12,549 nt of DNA. Source: an uncultured Synergistaceae bacterium. GTDB taxonomy: Bacteria; Synergistota; Synergistia; Synergistales; Aminobacteriaceae. A program made the position numbers and the translations under genes. Of this stretch, positions 6,927-12,549 are shown piece by piece (the stretch's first letter is position 1; each line of letters opens with the position of its first letter). The stretch lies in NCBI GenBank assembly GCA_937870605.1, contig CALMZW010000289.1, forward strand, positions 1 to 12,549, written 5' to 3'. The notes beneath the pieces were generated by a model. The model was given only the letters and a program-made list of their open reading frames with translations. It made no database searches and was not told the DNA's origin.

Positions 6927-8828
6927 TTATCGTCCGTCGGGCTCCCGGAGCGAATCCCGGTCCCCGCCTGCGCCGGAGAGAGCCTTCAGGAGGTTTTCCT
7001 CGCGGAGCCTGCGCTGCGTGATCTCCCGGATGAACGCGAAGACGTTTCCGGCTCCTTTCGGCACGACGCGGATCTCGTAGAAACAGCGGTGTTTTCCGCG
7101 ATCCCGTTCGTACTCGGTCTCCTGAACGGTCCCCGTCGCGATCGCCCGTTCCATGGCGGCGCGCAAACCGGCGACAGCCGGCCCGGGAAGGACATCGTCC
7201 GCGCGGTTCACGGCTTCGGAATGTGTCCGGGGCCGAAAGATCCCCTGCCGGTCGGACCAGACGGCGACGACGGATCCGTCCGCCGAAAATTCGACCAGCG
7301 TATCGGGAATCCGCGAAAGCAGGGAGCGCAACAGCGATTCGCTGCGTCGCTTTGCGTCCCGGACGCGTCGAAAGTCTTCGGGAATATCCCCGATCTCCCT
7401 GTCGGGACTCTCCGAACTTCCGGAGGAATCTCCCCAGAAACGAAAGCTGTTCTTTCCCTTGGCCTTGATCATGTACATAGCGGCGTCCGCCTTGCGCATC
7501 AGCTCTTCGGCATCCGCCCCGTCAGTGGGGAAGACGGCGATTCCGATGCTCCCGGTCGTGGAGAGGTTCCGCCCGTCGAGTTCGACGGGGCGCGAGATCG
7601 CGATCAGAAGTCGTCGCGCGATCATTTCGGCTTCCATCATCCCCTGAATCGACGGGAGGACGAAGAAAAACTCGTCGCCGCCGACGCGGGCCACGGTGTC
7701 CATTTCGCGGATGTGCGACTGGAGACGCTCGGCGATGCGGCACAGCAGGAAGTCTCCGGTCGCATGGCCGAAGTCGTCGTTGACGCCTTTGAGATCGTCC
7801 AGGTCCAGCATGAACACGGCGACGCACTCGCCGCTCCTCCCGGCCTGGCGAATGGCGACGCGCAGCCGGTCCGAAAAGAGCGCGCGGTTCGGCAGGCCGG
7901 TGAGGGCGTCGTGCGTCGCCTGATGATAGACGGATTCCTGGGAACGTTTCGCTTCGACGGAAAGCGCCGCCTGTTCGGACAGAAACGTCAGGATTTCCAG
8001 CTCCCGGTTTCCGAACCGTATCTCCGGCGTGTAGCTCTGGAGCACGATCGCTCCGATCACACGGTCCCGGAGGCGGAGAGGAACGCCGAGCCAGCTTTCC
8101 GGGGCGCTCCCGACGATCTCGATATCACCGGCCGCGACGTACCGTTCAAGCTCCTCGGGACTTGAAAGAAGAATGGGCCTGCTATGGCGGATGACGTATC
8201 CCGTCATTCCGCGGTCGCCCTTGAGCGGGGTCGGGGTTGTGTCCTTTTCGTCGAAAAAGCAGGGGAACGAGATCATCTGATGCTTCTGATCGTACAGCGC
8301 GATAAAGAAGTTCCGGACGTCCATAAAGTCGCCGAGCGCCGACCGGATCGTTTCCATGGTCTGCAGGAGCGTCCCGGGAGCGTTCGCGGCCCGGGAAATC
8401 CGGTACATGGCGCTTCGGAGCATATCGCTGGTTTTTCGCCCGGTGATATCCGTCAGGATGCCCTGAAAGAGCGGCCGGCCGTCATCCGCGCTTCGGGTGA
8501 CGTACGTCCGGTCTTCGATCCAGCGGATGCCGCCGTCCTTTGTGAGGATCCGGTACTCCTGAACGTACTCCGGAGATTGCGCTTCCCGGAAATTCCGCGC
8601 CCGCTCCCAGGCGGCCGCCAGGTCTTCCCGGAGGATGATCTCCTCGTACCGGACCTTTCCGGACAGGAACTCTTCGGCCGCGTATCCGAACTGTCGGACG
8701 TTTTCGGAGATATAGGATACCGGAAGCCCTTCAGCGTCCGACCATTCCACGAACACCGAAGGGCTCCTGTTGATAATCGCCTCGAGATTCAGATGACTCC
8801 GCACGACCGTTATGCCTGTAGTATCCAT
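6927..8828 (-). CDS. Diguanylate cyclase with PAS-GAF-GGDEF-PAS architecture
   Basis: The product (633 residues from ATG 8828) is predicted to make cyclic di-GMP from two GTP. Domains in order: PAS (about 13-133, ending ILTDITGRK), GAF (143-293), GGDEF (298-463) and a second PAS-like domain (498-613, ending AFIREITQRR). The active-site motif is an intact GGDEF (383-387). The inhibitory I-site RxxD is present as REMD (374-377), five residues before it, so product inhibition is expected. No EAL or HD-GYP domain and no membrane segments are seen, so it should be a cytoplasmic sensor enzyme. The signals for the PAS and GAF domains cannot be told. A TTG at 8849 extends the frame by seven residues, but it lies upstream of the predicted -10 element, so the ATG is preferred. 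The gene has its own promoter after the terminator of the upstream repeat-protein gene. Confidence 0.92.
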   Translation of the reverse strand: MDTTGITVVRSHLNLEAIINRSPSVFVEWSDAEGLPVSYISENVRQFGYAAEEFLSGKVRYEEIILREDLAAAWERARNFREAQSPEYVQEYRILTKDGGIRWIEDRTYVTRSADDGRPLFQGILTDITGRKTSDMLRSAMYRISRAANAPGTLLQTMETIRSALGDFMDVRNFFIALYDQKHQMISFPCFFDEKDTTPTPLKGDRGMTGYVIRHSRPILLSSPEELERYVAAGDIEIVGSAPESWLGVPLRLRDRVIGAIVLQSYTPEIRFGNRELEILTFLSEQAALSVEAKRSQESVYHQATHDALTGLPNRALFSDRLRVAIRQAGRSGECVAVFMLDLDDLKGVNDDFGHATGDFLLCRIAERLQSHIREMDTVARVGGDEFFFVLPSIQGMMEAEMIARRLLIAISRPVELDGRNLSTTGSIGIAVFPTDGADAEELMRKADAAMYMIKAKGKNSFRFWGDSSGSSESPDREIGDIPEDFRRVRDAKRRSESLLRSLLSRIPDTLVEFSADGSVVAVWSDRQGIFRPRTHSEAVNRADDVLPGPAVAGLRAAMERAIATGTVQETEYERDRGKHRCFYEIRVVPKGAGNVFAFIREITQRRLREENLLKALSGAGGDRDSLREPDGR

Positions 8829-8837
8829 CGCGTTCGT

Positions 8838-8865
8838 AGTATACCCCAATGGAAGATCGATGCAA
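8838..8865 (-). promoter_or_regulatory. Promoter for the diguanylate cyclase gene, possibly leaderless
   Basis: Read on the minus strand: TTGCAT (8865-8860), a 16-base spacer and TATACT (8843-8838). Transcription should begin near 8830-8832, only 2-4 bases before the ATG at 8828. No ribosome binding site is visible ahead of that ATG, which agrees with a leaderless or nearly leaderless mRNA. Confidence 0.5.
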
Positions 8866-8871
8866 TCGGCG

Positions 8872-8923
8872 AAAAAACCGGGAAGAGCGCCGGGGAATTA
8901 TGCACTCCGACCGATCTTCCCGG
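8872..8923 (-). terminator. Rho-independent terminator of the repeat-protein gene
   Basis: On the minus strand CCGGGAAGA (8923-8915) and TCTTCCCGG (8886-8878) form a perfect 9-bp stem followed directly by TTTTTT (8877-8872). The loop region is long (28 bases). It lies about 20 bases after the repeat-protein stop and just before the cyclase promoter, separating the two transcription units. Confidence 0.8.
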
Positions 8924-8941
8924 AAAAGCGGTTCCCTCCGC

Positions 8942-11900
8942 CTATTTCGCGGGGCTCTGCTTCCTGTTGCGGAGCGCTTCCTCCCGCGCCCTGCGTTCGT
9001 TCATCTTCGCGACGTCCTTTTCGAGCGCCGCGATAATATCCTCGGCGCGCTTGTTGGGCATGAGTTCGACGCTCCGCCGGTACTTCTCGAGCGCCGCCTC
9101 GATCTTCCCCTGCTTCCGGAGGACAGTCGCTTCGTTGTAGAGGAGCGTGGCGAGCTTCGTCCTCTCGACCTGCTCCGCGATCTTCCGCTCGATTCCCTTG
9201 ACGTGCGCCTCGAGATCGGGCATCGGATAGAGCGACAGGCTCAGTTTGTACATCCGCAACGCATCCTTGAACCGCCCCGTCTTCTGGAGCGCGATGCCTT
9301 CGTTGCGCAGGCGGACCGCTTCCTTCATGTCGCGCTGGATCTTGTCGTAGAGTTTCTTCACGTGCGCTTCAAGCTGCGGGTCCTTTCGGTACGACAGGCT
9401 CTGCCTGTATTTTTCGATCGCTTCGGCGTTCCGCCCGACCTTCTGCAGCGCGATGCCTTCGGCCCGGAATCCGGCAGCTTTCTCCTTTCGCTCCTTCTCG
9501 GACAGCAGCAGCGTTTCGAGCTGATCGGCATACGCCTTCAGCTCCGGATCGGGTTTGCTCTCCAGACTCTCCCTGTATTTCTTGAGGGCCTCGTCGGGCC
9601 GGCCCTGTTTCTGAAGTTCGATCCCCTCGCCGCGCAGGAGCTTCGCGCGCGCCAGACGCTCTTCATCCGCGCGGACCTTTTCTTCGAGCGCCTTCGTGCG
9701 CTTTTCCAGAACGCCGTCGGAACGGAGCGCCAGGCTTTCCGTAAACCGTTCGAGCGCATCCCGTTCGCGGCCTTCCTTCAGCAGCGCGTTCCCCTCTTCG
9801 GCAAGCCGCTCCGCCTGGAGACGCCGGTCGCGGTCGCGTTTCGCCCCTGCGGCGACCTTCGCGAGCTCCGCGCCGAGTTCCTTGTCCGGGTAGAGCGCAT
9901 AGCTCTCCTGATATTTCGAGAGCGCCCCTTCAAGATCCCCGATGTTCTTCAGCTCCACGGCCTCGATCGCGATCTGGCGGGCCGCTTCGCGTTTCTGCGC
10001 CGTCTCGACGATCTTCCTGTTGACGCGCGTGACCGCGTCGTACGCGTCCTTGTCCCGGAACAGCGCCAGGCTCTCCTCGAACTTCGCGAGCGCCTCTTCG
10101 AGGCGTCCCGCGGCTTCAAGCTTTCCTCCTTCGAGGTAGGTCTTCAGGGCGGTCTCCTGTTTCTGTTCCTGCTCCCTGATGGCTTTGGTCAGCCGCTCGA
10201 TGGCCGCTGTCGCCTGCGGGGTTTCCCATACGCGATCCGACTGCCGGAATCGGGCGAGCGCTTCCTGCAATTTGCCCTCGGTCTCGAGATCCTGCGCTTC
10301 GCGCGCGATGGTCCTCGCGTTCGCCATGACGGCCTCCCGCTCCGCAATGGCCTTTTCGAGACGTTCGAGCGCGGTGTCGCTCCGGCTGTCCTGCGCCTTC
10401 GAGATGCTCCCGCGAACCTTTTCCAGAGCCTCGTCGAGCTTGCCCGAACGTTCGAGACGCAACGCCTCGTTCAGCAGCCGGTCCGCCTCGGCGCGGGCCT
10501 CGGCGAGACGCCTGTCTTTGTCGGCAAGCGCTTTCCGGACTCTCGCAACGGCGTTTTCGACCGTTACGTCCGCTGAAAGCGCACCGCTTGCCTGATACTC
10601 CGCCAGCGCCTCTTCGAGACGATCCTGCCCCTCAAGCGCCGCGCCGCGCGCCGCCTGCGTCGCGGCGAGTTCCCGCTTCTCTCCGGCGGTTCTCGCACGT
10701 TCCAGGATCGCGGCCTGGACACGGGCGATCCCCTCGAGAACCCGGTCGGAACGATAGGCAGCCCGGCTCTCCTCGAATCCCGCGAGCGCTTCTTCCAGGC
10801 GACCGGCCTTCTCGAGAATCGCGGCTTTCGTGTAGAGTTCGGCGCCACGGTCTTCCGAAGCCTTTCGTTCCAGAAGGCGGGCGTTCAGCCTCGCGAACGT
10901 TTCGTCCTTCTCTTTCGACGGGTCGAGATTCCGGCTCTCCCGGAGCGCCGCGAAGGCCTCGTCGAGTTTGCCGAGCGCCTCAAACTCCGCGGCTTCCTGC
11001 GCGAGCCGGACGGCGCGGTTCTTTCGCTCTCCGGATTCCCGGGCGAGCGCGTCCATCTTTCCCTGAACCCGAACGACGGACTCCTCGATATCCGCCGCCG
11101 CGATGAGCGCGAGGCTCTCTTCATACTGCGCGAGCGCCTCCGCGAGCTTCCCGAGCCGTTCCATTCGCGCGCCGCTCCGGTTCAGATCCGCGGCCCTGCT
11201 CTTTCGCTCGTCGGCGATGCGGATCTTGTCAACGATCCGCCGCACGGCCTCCTCGGCATCCTTCAGGGGATGGACAGACTGGCTCTCGCGAAGCTTCGCA
11301 CGCGCCGCTTCGAGTTCTCCCTTGAGTTCGAGGTCCGATGCCTCCGTGAAAAGCGCCAGCGCCTTCGCCCTGCGTTCGTCGGCATTCGCGGCCCGCTCGA
11401 CGATTTTCCCTTCGAGCCGGGTCAGCGCCTCCTCAACCTTCGGGTCCGGCGCAAGGGCGAAGCTTTCGGAAAAGCGTTCCCGCGCCGCGTCGAGATCGCC
11501 GCTGCGTTCAAGCTCCGACCCCGAACGGAAGAGCCTGTCGGCGCGAAGCTGTTTCTCTTCTTTCGACCGGACGCGGTCCCTGATGACCGCCTTCAGCCGG
11601 TCGACGGCCTTCAGCGTCGCGGCGTCCGGCTGGAGCGCCTGGCTCGCGAGATACTGGTCGAGCGCGTCCTCGATCTTTCCGGCCTGTTCCAGCTCCGACG
11701 CCTTCGCAAGCATCTCCGCCGCCTTCGCCTTCCGGTCGCGGCGTTCGGTGAGCAGCAGCTGCACTCTCCGGACGGCGTCTTCCGCTTCCTTGTCCGGCTT
11801 GGTCAGGCGGCTCTCCCGGTACTTCGCCAGAGCTTCCTCCGGATGATCCGTCAGTTCGAGATCGTATCCCTCCTGGAAGAGACGATAGGCGCGGTCCTTT

Positions 11901-12549
11901 TTGTCCGCCTCGATCCGGATTCGTTCCTGAACGATCCCCGAGAGACGACCGAACGCCTCTTCGGCCTTCGGTTCCGGCCGGAGCGCAAGGCTCGCCTCAT
12001 ACGACGCCAGGGCCTCCTCGAAACGCCCGCTTCGCTCGAACTCGGCGCCTTTCCGCATGAGCGCCGCGGCCCGGGTCTTCTTCTGCTCGTCGGTCGCAAG
12101 TCGCGCGTCGATCGCGGCGTGCAGCCGGGCGGCCGTTTCGTTCACCGCCTTGTCCTGAACGTACCGCAGGCTCTCCTCGAACAGATCGAGCGCTTCCTCG
12201 AGTTTGCCGTCCTTTTCGAGCGACTGCGCCTTCGCTTTCAACTCGTCGGCTTTCGCCTTCTTCTCGTCCCGCTCCCGGATGAGCGTCTCGACGCGGGCGG
12301 CCGCCTCGCGCGTCTCGGGAATGGGCGCGGCTTTCAGGCTCTCCCGCAGCTTTGCGAGCGCGTCGTCGAGCTTCCCGGCCGCTTCATCGGCAAGGGCGTC
12401 CCGAAGCAGCCCGGACGCCGTCGCCTTCATTTCCTCCAGGTACGTCCGGCGTTTCGTCGCCTGCGCGAGAAGTTCCTCCGTCTCCGCGTTCTTCCAGAGG
12501 CCAACGCTCTCGCGGAACTTTTCGACGGCTTCGCCGGCCATATCCCGGG
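8942..12549 (-). CDS. Giant TPR-like helical repeat protein, 5' end outside the window
   Basis: The frame is open to the right edge of the window, so the N-terminus is missing; about 1,200 residues are visible and end at a TAG. An ATG at 12541 exists, but the repeat register runs through it, so it is not taken as the start. The visible part is all repeat: 21 units beginning with a G(K/R)LEEALAKYRESLAL-like helix, then a Pro/Asp loop, then a long charged helix of about 35 residues rich in Ala, Arg, Glu and Lys. The unit contains a TPR-like motif (EGxELExxGKLEEALAKYRESLALxPD) plus about 22 added residues. The C-terminus (NERRAREEALRNRKQSPAK) has no membrane anchor or sorting signal. The likely role is a protein-binding scaffold or long structural rod; partner and location are unknown. 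Low repeat-to-repeat identity argues against recent expansion. Confidence 0.88.
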   Translation of the reverse strand, partial: RDMAGEAVEKFRESVGLWKNAETEELLAQATKRRTYLEEMKATASGLLRDALADEAAGKLDDALAKLRESLKAAPIPETREAAARVETLIRERDEKKAKADELKAKAQSLEKDGKLEEALDLFEESLRYVQDKAVNETAARLHAAIDARLATDEQKKTRAAALMRKGAEFERSGRFEEALASYEASLALRPEPKAEEAFGRLSGIVQERIRIEADKKDRAYRLFQEGYDLELTDHPEEALAKYRESRLTKPDKEAEDAVRRVQLLLTERRDRKAKAAEMLAKASELEQAGKIEDALDQYLASQALQPDAATLKAVDRLKAVIRDRVRSKEEKQLRADRLFRSGSELERSGDLDAARERFSESFALAPDPKVEEALTRLEGKIVERAANADERRAKALALFTEASDLELKGELEAARAKLRESQSVHPLKDAEEAVRRIVDKIRIADERKSRAADLNRSGARMERLGKLAEALAQYEESLALIAAADIEESVVRVQGKMDALARESGERKNRAVRLAQEAAEFEALGKLDEAFAALRESRNLDPSKEKDETFARLNARLLERKASEDRGAELYTKAAILEKAGRLEEALAGFEESRAAYRSDRVLEGIARVQAAILERARTAGEKRELAATQAARGAALEGQDRLEEALAEYQASGALSADVTVENAVARVRKALADKDRRLAEARAEADRLLNEALRLERSGKLDEALEKVRGSISKAQDSRSDTALERLEKAIAEREAVMANARTIAREAQDLETEGKLQEALARFRQSDRVWETPQATAAIERLTKAIREQEQKQETALKTYLEGGKLEAAGRLEEALAKFEESLALFRDKDAYDAVTRVNRKIVETAQKREAARQIAIEAVELKNIGDLEGALSKYQESYALYPDKELGAELAKVAAGAKRDRDRRLQAERLAEEGNALLKEGRERDALERFTESLALRSDGVLEKRTKALEEKVRADEERLARAKLLRGEGIELQKQGRPDEALKKYRESLESKPDPELKAYADQLETLLLSEKERKEKAAGFRAEGIALQKVGRNAEAIEKYRQSLSYRKDPQLEAHVKKLYDKIQRDMKEAVRLRNEGIALQKTGRFKDALRMYKLSLSLYPMPDLEAHVKGIERKIAEQVERTKLATLLYNEATVLRKQGKIEAALEKYRRSVELMPNKRAEDIIAALEKDVAKMNERRAREEALRNRKQSPAK
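8945..12544 (-). repeat. 21 tandem 56/60-residue (168/180 bp) coding repeats
   Basis: Starting at the Asp codon 12544, the unit lengths in residues are 56, 56, 60, 60, 56, 60, 60, 56, 60, 56, 60, 60, six of 56, 53, 56 and a final 55, adding to exactly 1,200. Within each unit position 6 is always Ala and position 13 is always Ser in all 21 units. Position 1 is Gly in 18 of 21 (Asp in the others), and position 10 is Tyr, Phe, Leu or Val. The extra four residues of the 60-residue units fall after position 36, in the long helix. The repeats are conserved as protein rather than as DNA. Confidence 0.85.

Noticed and set aside
8849..10576. Open frame of 575 codons on the plus strand opposite the repeat protein
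   Set aside because: It is antisense to the repeat array and simply mirrors its periodic codons (Leu/Phe/Arg-rich), with no independent support.
12539..12541. ATG as the real start of the repeat protein
   Set aside because: The first repeat unit begins one codon upstream, at 12544, and stays in register with the array, so the ATG is an internal Met and the gene continues beyond the window.

Overview
The window is about 12.5 kb of GC-rich bacterial DNA holding six protein genes. The first and last are cut by the window edges. The best clue to the host is the C-terminus of the cysteine protease at 4464-6854. It ends in a Ser/Gly-rich stretch, a GCNAG motif, a hydrophobic segment and a Lys tail, which resembles the Synergist-CTERM sorting signal known from Synergistota. 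A separate amino-acid-type solute-binding protein would suit the amino-acid-fermenting life of that phylum. The phylum assignment is an inference from one motif plus general character. No RNA genes, insertion sequences, CRISPR arrays or phage genes were seen.

Layout from left to right. Positions 1-1556 hold a translationally coupled plus-strand pair. It consists of the C-terminal part of a radical SAM protein of the putative DNA modification/repair family (TIGR03916 type) with a helix-hairpin-helix, followed by its usual partner, a DUF4130 protein (TIGR03915 type). The two are joined by an ATGA overlap. The pair meets head-on, with overlapping stop codons, a minus-strand Na/Pi cotransporter carrying a PhoU-like cytoplasmic domain (1553-3166). 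An AT-rich divergent control region (about 3167-3446) separates that gene from a plus-strand periplasmic solute-binding protein (3447-4211). The control region has promoter candidates in both directions, two short dyads and an RNA hairpin over the predicted 5' end of the solute-binding-protein mRNA. Terminator-like hairpins follow this gene. Then comes the secreted papain-family protease with a lectin-like domain, a Pro/Thr stalk, an unassigned domain and the sorting tail (4464-6854).

A perfect 25-bp inverted repeat (6865-6918) sits between the protease gene and a convergent minus-strand PAS-GAF-GGDEF-PAS diguanylate cyclase (6927-8828). The cyclase has its own promoter, placed so close to the ATG that its mRNA may be nearly leaderless. 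Just upstream lies a clear U-tract terminator (8872-8923). This ends a very long minus-strand repeat protein (8942 to beyond 12549) made, as far as visible, entirely of 21 TPR-like units of 56 or 60 residues.

The genes do not form one pathway. They are separate transcription units: DNA metabolism, phosphate transport, solute uptake, a surface protease, c-di-GMP signalling and a large helical scaffold. The repeat protein is the most unusual item. Its 21 units stay in exact register, with an invariant Ala and an invariant Ser in each unit, and about a third of the units carry an insertion of exactly four residues.
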